Shown here: in pieces, positions 53,807-62,904 of the stretch | How positions within the stretch are numbered: the first letter of the stretch is position 1 | Layout: each line of letters opens with the position of its first letter | DNA from: Bradyrhizobium sp. AZCC 2176 | GTDB taxonomy: Bacteria; Pseudomonadota; Alphaproteobacteria; Rhizobiales; Xanthobacteraceae | Direction of reading: 5' to 3' | DNA length: 64,000 bases | Assembly: GCF_036924645.1 (NCBI RefSeq) | Contig: NZ_JAZHRX010000001.1 | Coordinates: 3,100,001 to 3,164,000 of the forward strand | The notes under the pieces: model-generated | What the model saw: only the letters and a program-made list of their open reading frames with translations | Told to the model about the DNA's origin: nothing | The model's database searches: none | Position numbers and translations under genes: made by a program

Positions 53807-54561
53807 GCTATTTCCGTGCAGAAAATCTGTCCCTGCATTTCGGCGGCCTGAAGGCAGTCGATTCCGTCAGCTTCGCGGTGGAGAAGGGTGAGATACTCTC
53901 GATCATCGGCCCCAACGGCGCCGGCAAAAGTTCGATCTTCAACCTGATCTCGCGGATCTATCCGCCCACTTCAGGCAGAATCTTTTTCGAGGACCAGGAC
54001 ATCACCGAGCAGCCGGCCTACGACATTGCCGGCCTCGGCATTGCCCGCACCTTCCAGAACATCGAATTGTTCGAGAATGCGACCATGCTGAGCAACCTCT
54101 TGGTCGGGCGTCACAGGCACTCCACCACGCAGCTCTGGCAGGAACTGCTGTTCATGCCGAGCGTGCGCGCCGGCGAAAAGATCCACCGCCGTCGTGTCGA
54201 GCAGGTGATCGAATTCCTCGATCTCGAAGCCTATCGCGACAAGCTGATCTCGGGGCTGCCCTACGGCGTCCGCAAGGTGATTGAGCTCGCGCGTGCGCTG
54301 TGCTCTGAGCCGAAGCTGATCCTGCTGGACGAGCCGTCATCGGGGCTCAACGTCGAGGAGACCGACGACATGTCGTTCTGGATCCGCGACATGAAGAGCG
54401 AACTCGGCATCACCGTCTTGATGGTCGAACACGACATGACGCTGGTCAATCGCGTCTCCGACCGCGTGATCGCGCTCAACTACGGCCGCGTGCTCGCGAT
54501 GGGCTCGCCGTCCGAGGTGCAGCGCCATCCCGACGTCGTCGCCGCCTATCTCGGCGCATGA
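53803..54561 (+). CDS. livG: Branched-chain amino acid-type ABC transporter ATPase (LivG-like)
   Basis: 252 residues. Walker A is GPNGAGKSS and Walker B LILLDEPSSGLN. The signature is degenerate, reading GLPYGVRKVIELARAL as usual in LivG. The ARTFQNIELFENATMLSNLL segment is typical. A four-base overlap with livM and a ten-base gap to livF show operon structure. Confidence 0.92.
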   Translation: MSYFRAENLSLHFGGLKAVDSVSFAVEKGEILSIIGPNGAGKSSIFNLISRIYPPTSGRIFFEDQDITEQPAYDIAGLGIARTFQNIELFENATMLSNLLVGRHRHSTTQLWQELLFMPSVRAGEKIHRRRVEQVIEFLDLEAYRDKLISGLPYGVRKVIELARALCSEPKLILLDEPSSGLNVEETDDMSFWIRDMKSELGITVLMVEHDMTLVNRVSDRVIALNYGRVLAMGSPSEVQRHPDVVAAYLGA

Positions 54562-54571
54562 GGATGATGCC

Positions 54572-55351
54572 ATGAGCGCTTCCGACATCATCCTCAAGCT
54601 CAGCAATATCGAGAGCTATTACGGGCCGATCATGGCCATCAGGGGCATCAGCCTTGAGGTGCCGCGCGGCCGTATTGTCACTTTGCTCGGCGCCAACGGT
54701 GCCGGCAAGACCACCGTGCTCAAGACCATCTCCGGCATCCTCGATCCCCAGAAGGGCTCGATCGAGTTTTTGGGCAAGCCGATCCAGCGCATGGAGGCCG
54801 ACAAGATCGTGCGGCTGGGCTTAAGCCACGTGCCGGAGGGACGCGAGGTGTTCCCGTTCCTCTCGGTGCGGGAAAACCTGATGATGGGGGCCTATCCGCG
54901 CAAGGACCGCGACGGTGTCGCCGATGATCTGGACCGCGTCTACGGCTATTTCCCGCGGCTGAAGGAGCGCATCAACCAGCCGGCCGGGCAGTTGTCCGGC
55001 GGCGAGCAGCAGATGCTGGCAATCGGGCGGGCGCTGATGAACCGTCCGACCCTGCTACTTTTGGATGAGCCGTCGCTCGGCCTGTCGCCGATCCTGGTGA
55101 GAGAGATTTTCACGATCATCAAGCGCGTCAACGAGGAGCAGGGCATGTCCATCCTCTTGGTCGAGCAGAACGCCAAGGTGGCGCTGGAGACCGCGCATTA
55201 CGGCTATGTGCTGGAAATCGGCCGGGTGGTCATGAACGACACCTGCGAGCGGCTGATGAATTCAAAGGACATCCAGGAATTCTATCTCGGCGCCAAGGAA
55301 GAGGGCGCCCGCGGCGAGCGGCGTTGGAAAAAGAAGAAGACGTGGCGTTAG
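54572..55351 (+). CDS. livF: Branched-chain amino acid-type ABC transporter ATPase (LivF-like)
   Basis: 259 residues. Walker A is GANGAGKTT, the signature LSGGEQQMLAIGRAL and Walker B LLLLDEPSLGLS; SHVPEGREVFPFLSVRENLM is the LivF landmark. The C-terminus is basic (GERRWKKKKTWR). Its TAG stop lies in the first unit of a 15-base tandem repeat that continues beyond the gene. Confidence 0.92.
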   Translation: MSASDIILKLSNIESYYGPIMAIRGISLEVPRGRIVTLLGANGAGKTTVLKTISGILDPQKGSIEFLGKPIQRMEADKIVRLGLSHVPEGREVFPFLSVRENLMMGAYPRKDRDGVADDLDRVYGYFPRLKERINQPAGQLSGGEQQMLAIGRALMNRPTLLLLDEPSLGLSPILVREIFTIIKRVNEEQGMSILLVEQNAKVALETAHYGYVLEIGRVVMNDTCERLMNSKDIQEFYLGAKEEGARGERRWKKKKTWR

Positions 55352-55399
55352 AAGACCTGACGTTAGAGGATCTGGCGTTAGAATATCTGGCGTTAACCG
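55343..55399 (+). repeat. 15-base tandem repeat across the livF stop codon
   Basis: Units at 55343-55357 (TGGCGTTAGAAGACC), 55358-55372 (TGACGTTAGAGGATC) and 55373-55387 (TGGCGTTAGAATATC) and a partial fourth from 55388 (TGGCGTTAAC). The period is 15, so each unit presents TAG or TAA in the livF frame. Later GGCGTTA also occurs near 55417. The 168-base gap to the next gene is otherwise empty. Confidence 0.88.
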
Positions 55400-55519
55400 T
55401 CGCAGTCAAAAGCATGGCGTTAAGAACGAGTTAGAGCTAGATTCAGGCCCTGCTTCAAGAAGGCAAGACCGGTTGCCAAGACCGGCACCTGAGGCAGGCG
55501 ACAGAGGGAGGAAGAGAGC

Positions 55520-57358
55520 ATGGCCAGACCGGCAGTGCTGACGGTCGCCGACACGATCGCGAGGAGCTTTCTGAAGTCCGTGGAAACCCGCGGCGACAAG
55601 CCTGCGATCCGCGAAAAGAAGTTCGGCATCTGGCAGCCGACCAGTTGGCGCGAGTGGCTGCAGATCTCCAAGGACATCGCCTTCGGCCTGCATGCGTCAG
55701 GCTTCCGCCCCGGCGACGTCGCTTCGATCATCGCCAACGCGGTGCCGGAATGGGTCTATGCCGACATGGGCATCCTCTGCGCCGGCGGCGTCTCTTCCGG
55801 GATCTATCCGACCGACTCCTCAGTCCAGGTCGAATATCTCATCAACGATTCCTCGACCAAGGTGATCTTCGCGGAGGACGAGGAGCAACTCGACAAGATC
55901 CTGTCGTGCCGTTCGCGGTGTCCGACGCTGCAGAAGATCGTCGTGTTCGACATGGAAGGCTTGAGCGGCTTCACCGATCCGATGGTGTTGTCGCTGGCCG
56001 AGTTCATGGCGCTCGGACGCAACCACGAGCAGGGCAACGAGGCGCTGTGGGACGAGATGATCGGAAGCCGCTCAGCGTCCGATCTCGCTATCCTCGTCTA
56101 CACGTCAGGCACAACGGGCCCGCCCAAGGGCGCCATGCATTCCAATCGCAGCGTGACGCATCAGATGCGCCATGCCAACGATCTGTTTCCATCGAGCGAC
56201 AATGAAGAGCGGCTGGTGTTCCTGCCGCTCTGCCACGTCGCCGAGCGGGTCGGCGGCTACTACGTCTCGCTGGCGCTGGGATCGGTGATGAATTTCGCCG
56301 AGAGTCCCGAAACCGTGCCGGACAATCTGCGCGAGGTGCAGCCGACCGCCTTCCTGGCGGTGCCCAGGATCTGGGAAAAATTCTATTCCGGAATCACGAT
56401 CGCGTTGAAGGATGCGACCGCGTTCCAGAACTGGATGTACCGCACCGCGCTCGCCATCGGCAACCGGGTGACCGAGTACAAGCTGCAGGGCGATACGCCG
56501 CCGCTCTCGTTGCGGCTCGCCAACCGCGCCGCCTACTGGCTGGTGTTTCGCAACATCCGCCGCATGCTCGGGCTCGACCGCTGCCGGCTGGCCTTTACCG
56601 GCGCCGCGCCGATCGCGCCGGATCTGATCCGCTGGTATCTCGCGCTCGGCCTCGAGATGCGCGAGGTCTACGGCCAGACCGAGAATTGCGGCGTCGCCAC
56701 CGTGATGCCGCCCGATCGAATCAAGCTCGGCTCGGTCGGCAAGGCTGCGCCCTGGGGCGAGGTCGCGATTTCACCGCAGGGCGAAATCCTGATCCGCGGC
56801 GATTTCCTGTTCATGGGCTATCTGAACCAGCCGGAAAAGACCGCCGAGACCATTGACGCCAAGGGATGGCTGCATACCGGCGACGTCGGCTCGATCGACA
56901 ATGAAGGCTTCGTCAGGATCACCGACCGGATGAAAGACATCATCATCACCTCGGGCGGCAAGAACATCACGCCGTCGGAAATCGAGAACCAGTTGAAGTT
57001 CTCGCCTTATGTCTCGGACGCCGTGGTGATCGGCGACAAGCGGCCGTACCTGACGTGCCTGGTCATGATCGACCAGGAGAATGTCGAAAAATACGCCCAG
57101 GACCACGACATTCCCTTCACCAATTACGCCAGCCTCTGCCGCGCGCCCGAAATCCAGGACCTGATCCAGCGCGAGATCGAGGCGGTCAACGTCAACTTCG
57201 CGCGCGTCGAAACCATCAAGAAGTTCTACCTGATCGAACGTCAGCTCACGCCCGAGGACGAGGAGCTAACGCCGACCATGAAGTTGAAGCGCAGTTTCGT
57301 GAACAAGCGTTATGCGGCCGAAATCAACGCCATGTATGGCGAACGGGCGGTGGCGTAG
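55520..57358 (+). CDS. Long-chain acyl-CoA synthetase-type AMP-dependent ligase
   Basis: 612 residues with GGGAGGAAG before the ATG. The AMP-binding P-loop is VYTSGTTGPPKGAMHSN; the adenylate motif is YGQTENCG; GWLHTGDVG and RITDRMKDIIITSGGKNITP form the hinge and C-terminal Lys region. The length and the long N-terminal half resemble the FadD15/AMP-forming long-chain group. Lying between livHMGF and a Liv-type binding protein, it probably activates the acid imported by the transporter. The chemical class of that acid is not shown. Confidence 0.9.
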   Translation: MARPAVLTVADTIARSFLKSVETRGDKPAIREKKFGIWQPTSWREWLQISKDIAFGLHASGFRPGDVASIIANAVPEWVYADMGILCAGGVSSGIYPTDSSVQVEYLINDSSTKVIFAEDEEQLDKILSCRSRCPTLQKIVVFDMEGLSGFTDPMVLSLAEFMALGRNHEQGNEALWDEMIGSRSASDLAILVYTSGTTGPPKGAMHSNRSVTHQMRHANDLFPSSDNEERLVFLPLCHVAERVGGYYVSLALGSVMNFAESPETVPDNLREVQPTAFLAVPRIWEKFYSGITIALKDATAFQNWMYRTALAIGNRVTEYKLQGDTPPLSLRLANRAAYWLVFRNIRRMLGLDRCRLAFTGAAPIAPDLIRWYLALGLEMREVYGQTENCGVATVMPPDRIKLGSVGKAAPWGEVAISPQGEILIRGDFLFMGYLNQPEKTAETIDAKGWLHTGDVGSIDNEGFVRITDRMKDIIITSGGKNITPSEIENQLKFSPYVSDAVVIGDKRPYLTCLVMIDQENVEKYAQDHDIPFTNYASLCRAPEIQDLIQREIEAVNVNFARVETIKKFYLIERQLTPEDEELTPTMKLKRSFVNKRYAAEINAMYGERAVA

Positions 57359-57452
57359 GGAAACGGAAGTTTGAAGCGAGCATCACGTAAGCGGCGAAGG
57401 ACAAGAAGGCCCTACCCTTCGCTCAACACGGGCCAATAAGGAGGATATTGCA

Positions 57453-58652
57453 ATGTCGAAATCGTTTAGGGCGTTGGGCCTTGCGGTGAGCGCCCTTGCG
57501 CTGACCCAGTTGCCGGCCGCAGCCCAGACCAAGGTTACCGATCAAGGCATCTCGGCGAGCGAGATCGTCATCGGCACCCATCAGGATCTGTCCGGCCCGA
57601 TCAAGGTCTGGGGCGTGCCTGTATCCAACGGCATGAAGATGGCGGCTGAGGAAATCAATGCCGCCGGCGGCATCCACGGCCGCAAGATCAAGCTGATCCT
57701 GGAGGACAGCGGCTACGATCCGAAGCGCGCCGTGCTGGCGTCGCAGAAGATGGTCGAGCGCGACAAGGTGTTCGCCATGGTCGGCCCGATGGGCTCGCCC
57801 ACCGTGCTCGCCGCGCAGGACATCCTGTTCGATGCCGGCGTCCTGCAGCTTTTCCCGCTGACGGCGGCCGAATTCACCTTCAAGTTCGATCCGGCAAAGC
57901 CGCAGGAGCGGCTGAAGTTCAACAATTTGCTGCCCTATGTCGAGAGCACGCGTGCGGCCGTCAAATACATGATCGAGGGGAAGAACTTCAAGAAGCCCTG
58001 CATCATGCATCAGGACGACGAGTACGGAAAGAACGTGCTTGACGGCTTCACCCAGCAGGTCACGGCGATGAAGCTACAGCCTGCTTCGGTCACGAGCTAC
58101 AAGCGCGGCGCTTCCGACTTCAGCGCGCAGATCGCCAAGATGAAGGCCGACGGCTGCGATATGGTCGTGCTCGGCACTGTTATCCGCGAAACCATCGGCG
58201 CGATGGGCGAAGCCAAGAAGCTCGGCTGGGACGTCACCTTCCTCGGCGCCACGCCGACCAACGTGCTCGAAGTGCCGGCGCTCGGCAAGGATGCGGTCGA
58301 AGGCCTCTATGCGGCTTCGGGTTTCGAAATCCCGTACGAAGACACGGCAAAGGGCAAGGTCAAGGATTGGCTCGCCAACTACAAGAAGATGTTCGGCTCG
58401 GACGCCAATACGCAGGCGATCATCGGCTACAACGCCATGATGACTTTTGCGTTCTACGCCGAGAAGGCAGGAAAGGACCTGACCGGCCAGAAGATGATGA
58501 ACTCGTTGGAGTCAGGCGAGAAATTCATGGACATCTTCAACTCGCCGCCGACCAAGTTCTCCAAGACCGACCATCTCGCCAACACCATCACCCAGGTCCA
58601 GCAGGTCAAGAATGGCCGCTGGGTGCTGGTCAAGGAAGGCCTGATGTTCTGA
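57453..58652 (+). CDS. Periplasmic binding protein of the Liv-type ABC transporter
   Basis: 399 residues. A signal peptide (FRALGLAVSALALTQLPAAA) precedes ISASEIVIGTHQDLSGPIK, a Leu/Ile/Val-binding family start. Further landmarks are AAEEINAAGGIHGRKIKLI, MVGPMGSPTVLAAQDIL and MHQDDEYGKNVLDGF. It belongs to peripla_BP_6, whose members bind amino acids, urea, amides or aromatic acids. An AAGGAGGATATTGCA leader precedes the start. It is the last gene of the livHMGF operon and is followed by a terminator. Confidence 0.9.
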   Translation: MSKSFRALGLAVSALALTQLPAAAQTKVTDQGISASEIVIGTHQDLSGPIKVWGVPVSNGMKMAAEEINAAGGIHGRKIKLILEDSGYDPKRAVLASQKMVERDKVFAMVGPMGSPTVLAAQDILFDAGVLQLFPLTAAEFTFKFDPAKPQERLKFNNLLPYVESTRAAVKYMIEGKNFKKPCIMHQDDEYGKNVLDGFTQQVTAMKLQPASVTSYKRGASDFSAQIAKMKADGCDMVVLGTVIRETIGAMGEAKKLGWDVTFLGATPTNVLEVPALGKDAVEGLYAASGFEIPYEDTAKGKVKDWLANYKKMFGSDANTQAIIGYNAMMTFAFYAEKAGKDLTGQKMMNSLESGEKFMDIFNSPPTKFSKTDHLANTITQVQQVKNGRWVLVKEGLMF

Positions 58653-58687
58653 GGGGCGTTTCGCTTCTGCAGGCAGGAGCTTCAACG

Positions 58688-58727
58688 AAGGGGCTGCGCG
58701 AGACGATCGCGCGGCCCTTCTTTGTTT
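58688..58727 (+). terminator. Intrinsic terminator after the Liv operon
   Basis: Stem AAGGGGCTGCGCG (58688-58700) against CGCGCGGCCCTT (58708-58719) around a short loop, with one mismatch/bulge, then CTTTGTTTT. It starts 36 bases after the stop of the binding-protein gene. Confidence 0.85.
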
Positions 58728-58753
58728 TGAGGTTCTGACTGCGGGCGTCACCT

Positions 58754-58835
58754 CGTCATTGCGAGGAGCGAAGCGACGAAGCAATCCATTCTTCCTTGTG
58801 GCACGATGGATTGCTTCGCTTCGCTAGCAATGACG
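58754..58835. repeat. Palindromic intergenic repeat
   Basis: The ends CGTCATTGCGAGGAGCGAAG and the complementary GCTTCGCTAGCAATGACG at the right form long imperfect arms around a TTCTTCCTTGTGG-type centre. Elements with CGTCATTGCGAGGAGCGAAGCGA ends are widespread in several proteobacterial genomes. Confidence 0.75.
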
Positions 58836-58876
58836 GACAACCATTACGTCGTGCCAACCAAAAGAGCGCCAACGGC

Positions 58877-58915
58877 AAAGGGGCTGCGCAAGACAATCGC
58901 GCAGCCCTTTATTTT
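58877..58915. terminator. Second, near-identical terminator hairpin
   Basis: Stem AAAGGGGCTGCGC (58878-58890) against GCGCAGCCCTTT (58899-58910) then ATTTTAG. The loop and stem match the hairpin at 58688-58727 in most positions, so one appears to be a copy of the other. No gene lies between the two. Confidence 0.7.
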
Positions 58916-58919
58916 AGTT

Positions 58920-58998
58920 GTCATTCCGGGATGGTCCGAAGGACCAGACCCGGAATTCGAGATTCCGGGTTCGATGCTTCGCATCGCCCCGGAATGAC
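58920..58998. repeat. Palindromic intergenic repeat
   Basis: GTCATTCCGGGATGG at the left pairs with CCGGAATGAC near 58988-58997; inner CCCGGAATTC and GATTCCGGGT also pair. It resembles the element around 4315-4390. It fills the space before the convergent PQQ dehydrogenase gene end. Confidence 0.7.
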
Positions 58999-59008
58999 GG
59001 GGCGCTCA

Positions 59009-61189
59009 TCACTTCGGCCGGATCGCGTCCGCGGTGCCTTGGATGAAGGCTTGCAGCTTCGGGATATCCTCTTCCTTCAGCTTGCCGGTGAAATCGGGCA
59101 TGCCGCGGTCGCGGAACGGGCCCTTGAACACGATGTCCTTCAGGTTGGTGATGGTTTCAGGCGCGACATAGCCGAGGTTCCTGATGTTGCCGCCGTTGTC
59201 GACGCCGGGCACGCTGTGGCAGGCGGCGCAGGCGGCGACATAGATGGCGGTGCCTTCAGGGATATCCTTCGGATCGTACTTCACGCCCTTCAGCAGTCCT
59301 TCGGTCTGATACTTCACGAAGGTCGGCAGCGGCGCCTTGCCGTCGATCGCGAATGTGTAGACCGTGCCGGGGCTCTGCAGCTCGGTGGCGCGAATCCACT
59401 GGCCGATCACGCCGCCCCAGCCGACCGCGATCGACACATATTGCTTGCCGTCGAGCATGTAGGTCGAAGCCGCCGCGACCACGCCGGTCCCGGTCGGGCT
59501 TTCCCAGAGCTTCTCGCCGGTCGTGGCGTTGTAGGCGACGAAGCGGCCGTCGGCCGTACCCTGGAACACCAGATTGCCCGCGGTGGTGAGGGTGCCGCCA
59601 TTCCACGGCGCCACGTGCTCGACGCGCCAGGCTTCCTTCTGCTTGACCGGATCCCAGGCCACCAGACGCCCGAAGGCCGGGTTCTTGGGGGGCGTGGCGT
59701 TCAGCAGGAAGCCGAGGTTCCAGCCCGTCGCGCTGGCGAATTTGCCGGGCTCAACGGCATTGTGCTTGAAAGCCTTTTCCGGCGTGAGATTGGTGGGGAT
59801 GCCCTGTGCCGGCACGTAAACCAGACCGGTCTGCGGATTGAACGACATCGGATGCCAGTTGTGGGCACCGGCCGGCCCCGGAATGCTGTCATAGGCTTCG
59901 TCGCCGCGCGCTTCCTTTATCTCGATCGGCCGGCCGTTGGCGTCGTAGCCGGTCGCCCAGTTCACGTCGACGAAGTTCTTTGCCGAGATGAACTTGCCGT
60001 TGGTGCGGTCGATGACGAAGAAGAAGCCGTTCTTCGGCGCGTGCAGGATCACTTTGCGCGGCGCGCCATCGAGCGTGATGTCGGCCAGGATCATCGGCTG
60101 GGTGGCGGTATAGTCCCAGTGATCGCCGGGCGTTTCCTGATAGTGCCAGGCATATTTTCCGGTATCTGCATTCAGCGCGACGATCGAGGACAGATAGAGG
60201 TTGTCGCCGCCCGAGGGGCTACGGACCTTCTGATTCCACGGCGCGCCGTTGCCGGTGCCGATATAGACGAGGTTCAAATCGGGATCGAAGGTGATGGTGT
60301 CCCACGCGGTGCCGCCACCGCCGTTGACCCAGTATTTGCCGGCGGGATCCCAGGTCTTGGCTGCGGACGCCATCGATTCATCTTCGAACGGCTTTGACGG
60401 ATCGCCGGGCACGGTGAACCAGCGCCATGCCTGGTTGCCGGTCTCGGCGTCATAGGCAGTGACGTAGCCGCGCGCGCCGAATTCGGCGCCGCCGTTGCCG
60501 ATCACCACCTTGCCGTTGAATACGCGCGGCGCACCGGTGATGGTGTAGGAGTGCTCCTTGCTGGCGATGGTGTCCTTTTCCCAGACCACCTTGCCGGTGG
60601 TGGCGTCGAGCGCGAACAGCCGGCCGTCATAGGCGCCGACAAAGACCTTGCCCTTCCAGAGTGCGACGCCGCGATTGACCACGTCGCAGCAGCCCTTGTA
60701 GCCCTTCTCGCGGTCGACCTTGGGATCGAAGGTCCAGAGCTGCTTGCCGGTGCGGGCGTCGATGGCATGCACCACGCTCCATGACGCGGTCTGATACATG
60801 ATGCCGTCGACCACGACCGGCGTCGCCTCGACGCCTCGGGAGGATTCGAGCGGGTAGCTCCACACCAGGCCGAGTTTCTTGACGTTGTCGGTATTGATCT
60901 GGTTGAGCTTGGAAAAGCGCGTCTCGGCATAGTCGAGGCCGATGGTCGGCCAATCGTTCGAGGTCGCGGTGTTGGCCTTGATCGATGCGCCGTCGACCGC
61001 CGAGGTGACGGCCTTGATGTGCTCGGGCGATCCCTTGGCGGGGCTCTGCGCGAGTGCAGCGCTGCCGGATAGCGTCAGGCCCAGCCCGATGGCGATCGCG
61101 GCCTGCGCAAGGCGCGCCGATCGACGGGAGGTAACGGCAATTTCAGGAAATAAACGGCAAGCGGAATCAACGCGCGGCGAACGTGTCAT
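59009..61189 (-). CDS. PQQ-dependent quinohaemoprotein alcohol dehydrogenase
   Basis: 726 residues with GGGAGGGG six bases before the ATG. A twin-arginine-like leader (TSRRSARLAQAAIAIGLGL) leads to the periplasm. The eight-bladed propeller contains the vicinal disulfide Cys167-Cys168 (KGCCDVV) and the catalytic Asp359 (GDHWDYTATQP). The residue two after that Asp is Thr, not Asp, which in this superfamily points to calcium rather than lanthanide use. A fused cytochrome c domain has the haem motif CAACH at 654-658 and a Met ligand in RGMPDF. It oxidises an alcohol and passes electrons through its haem. No PQQ-synthesis or partner cytochrome genes are nearby. Confidence 0.93.
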   Translation of the reverse strand: MTRSPRVDSACRLFPEIAVTSRRSARLAQAAIAIGLGLTLSGSAALAQSPAKGSPEHIKAVTSAVDGASIKANTATSNDWPTIGLDYAETRFSKLNQINTDNVKKLGLVWSYPLESSRGVEATPVVVDGIMYQTASWSVVHAIDARTGKQLWTFDPKVDREKGYKGCCDVVNRGVALWKGKVFVGAYDGRLFALDATTGKVVWEKDTIASKEHSYTITGAPRVFNGKVVIGNGGAEFGARGYVTAYDAETGNQAWRWFTVPGDPSKPFEDESMASAAKTWDPAGKYWVNGGGGTAWDTITFDPDLNLVYIGTGNGAPWNQKVRSPSGGDNLYLSSIVALNADTGKYAWHYQETPGDHWDYTATQPMILADITLDGAPRKVILHAPKNGFFFVIDRTNGKFISAKNFVDVNWATGYDANGRPIEIKEARGDEAYDSIPGPAGAHNWHPMSFNPQTGLVYVPAQGIPTNLTPEKAFKHNAVEPGKFASATGWNLGFLLNATPPKNPAFGRLVAWDPVKQKEAWRVEHVAPWNGGTLTTAGNLVFQGTADGRFVAYNATTGEKLWESPTGTGVVAAASTYMLDGKQYVSIAVGWGGVIGQWIRATELQSPGTVYTFAIDGKAPLPTFVKYQTEGLLKGVKYDPKDIPEGTAIYVAACAACHSVPGVDNGGNIRNLGYVAPETITNLKDIVFKGPFRDRGMPDFTGKLKEEDIPKLQAFIQGTADAIRPK

Positions 61190-61432
61190 CTCAATCCCCT
61201 CCCAGTGATCTCTAGCGGATCTGCCGGAATGCTATGCCGGTGAGAAGGATCGCGTCAATCAATGCGAGGCGCGAAATGAAAAAGAGAAAATTTGTATCGT
61301 CACGCTTTTGCCAAACGGAATACAACGCGCATCACGCCTGTACCGCACCATCGGCGCGAGACAGGGAAAATCAGGCAAGGAAAGCAGATTGTTGTCAGCC
61401 GTCGTCGCGCAACAATTGCGCGCCGTCGTTCG

Positions 61433-62236
61433 TCAGTCGGCGCTTTCGAATGGCCGGCCCGCGGAGGCGGCCAGTGAACTCACGACGAGCGGAGCCACAG
61501 AATTATTGCCCGAGGCATCGGCGAGCAGGGTGGAAGAATCGGCATATCGCATCACGCCGTGCTGATCGATCACGAATGTCGGCTGGTAATTTCTGACGTG
61601 GGAATCCTCGACCATCGCCATGCGGCGATTGTCGAGCATCAGCCATCGCCCGTCGAGCCGCGCGGCGGCCACCGCGTGGTCCTCGCCATGGATGGTGTCG
61701 TGCAGCACCACGATCCGGAGATCGTCGGGCGCGAGTCCGGCGCGGCGCAATGCGACGAATTTCGCAATCGCATAATCCTCGCAGTCGCCGCCGCCACGGG
61801 CGAGCGTTGCGAGCGGTGAGGTCCAGACGTCGATCTGGCCGTGATGCGCGAGGTCGCTGATTGGCCGGATAGCAAGATTGATGGCGCGGTTGATTTCGCC
61901 GAGGCGGGCGCGGCCTTCGCGCAGCCGGGCAGCGTCGACGATGTCGAGGAATTTCAGCGCGGCCGGCGACACGCAGCCGTCACGGTCGCCTTCGCACAGC
62001 GCAAGCTGCACCATTTCGTCGTCGAGCCGGCGTTGCACGCCGAGCCATTTGTCGCGCAGTCCGCCGCTCTGAAGCGTAGATGCGCCGAGCCCGAACGGCT
62101 CGGCCGATCGCTCGATCAGCTCCACCGGCGCGGGTGGCTCCGGCGTCTCCGCGCGCAGGTCCGCTGGCCCGAACCAGGCCAGGCCGCACGCGACGATGCC
62201 CGCACGCCATGCGCGCGCGTAGACTGACAACCTCAT
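61433..62236 (-). CDS. Exported transglutaminase-like cysteine peptidase (BTLCP family)
   Basis: 267 residues from ATG 62236. A signal peptide (VYARAWRAGIVACGLAWFG region, ending near LRAE) precedes the catalytic domain: GGGDCEDYAIAKFVALR gives Cys, EDHAVAAARLDGRWLMLDN gives His and Asp. This is the DUF920/BTLCP pattern of periplasmic transglutaminase-fold peptidases, often linked to cleavage of large surface adhesins (the LapG group). The right-hand neighbour, transcribed divergently, encodes a FecR-domain large surface-type protein, which fits a functional link. Confidence 0.88.
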   Translation of the reverse strand: MRLSVYARAWRAGIVACGLAWFGPADLRAETPEPPAPVELIERSAEPFGLGASTLQSGGLRDKWLGVQRRLDDEMVQLALCEGDRDGCVSPAALKFLDIVDAARLREGRARLGEINRAINLAIRPISDLAHHGQIDVWTSPLATLARGGGDCEDYAIAKFVALRRAGLAPDDLRIVVLHDTIHGEDHAVAAARLDGRWLMLDNRRMAMVEDSHVRNYQPTFVIDQHGVMRYADSSTLLADASGNNSVAPLVVSSLAASAGRPFESAD

Positions 62237-62904
62237 CTGACGCCCCTTGTCCGGGCATCGGCGGGCTTGTTCTGCCTGCTCGTGCACGGATCATTTCGGA
62301 ACGGGCAGGATGAGCAACGGCGCTTTTGATCCGCTTAAAACGCGAGGGGACCTATCGGAAGTTTGCGAAGCAGGGTGAGGGCGGCCTTGCCGGTTTGCAG
62401 AGAATTTTATCGATCTACCTCGATCGACGCTCATCAAGGCCGCTCGGTTATCCGCGACGGGCTGCGGGAGATTTACGGTTGCGAGAGGGTCACAGGTCAG
62501 CGAATTAACCTTGCCCGCAGAATCGCTCGGCGCGATTGCAACCGTCCAGGGCGCCTTGAAGGGATGACGGCTTCGAATGGATCCGGCGAAGTGATCAGGC
62601 TTAGGCCGCTGCGGCTTGCCTCAGGAAGCGGTATTCGCCGCGCTGCAGCGACGATAAGGTATTATGACTGCTTGTCTTTATGCCTTGGGAAGGCTCCGCC
62701 CATTTTTCGGTCAGCCCGGGGTCAAGTCCGGCCTTTTCCTTGCCACACTTTCGCCCGACAGTTTTCCCGGACCTTTTCGTCCTGTTGCAGACTTACCCAT
62801 ATTGTGGGTGTTTGTGGCGTACCGGCTTTTGTGTTCCTTACCTGCGTGATATGTAACCTCGCAGAAAAATTTCATACTTCTTAACTATTTAGATTGGTGT
62901 TCCA
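62237..62904. other. Intergenic region before the FecR-domain gene
   Basis: About 670 bases between divergent genes. The left part is GC-rich; the last 60 bases before 62905 are markedly AT-rich and probably hold the promoter and leader of the FecR-domain gene. Open frames here are chance frames with no signal. No RNA gene is recognised. Confidence 0.4.

Noticed and set aside
55343..55399. Tandem repeat as a possible CRISPR array
   Set aside because: Units are 15 bases and contiguous with no spacers; this is a simple tandem repeat.
62363..62884. 173-codon plus-strand frame before the FecR-domain gene
   Set aside because: Composition is Arg/Ser/Cys-rich, there is no binding site, and it lies in the probable promoter region.
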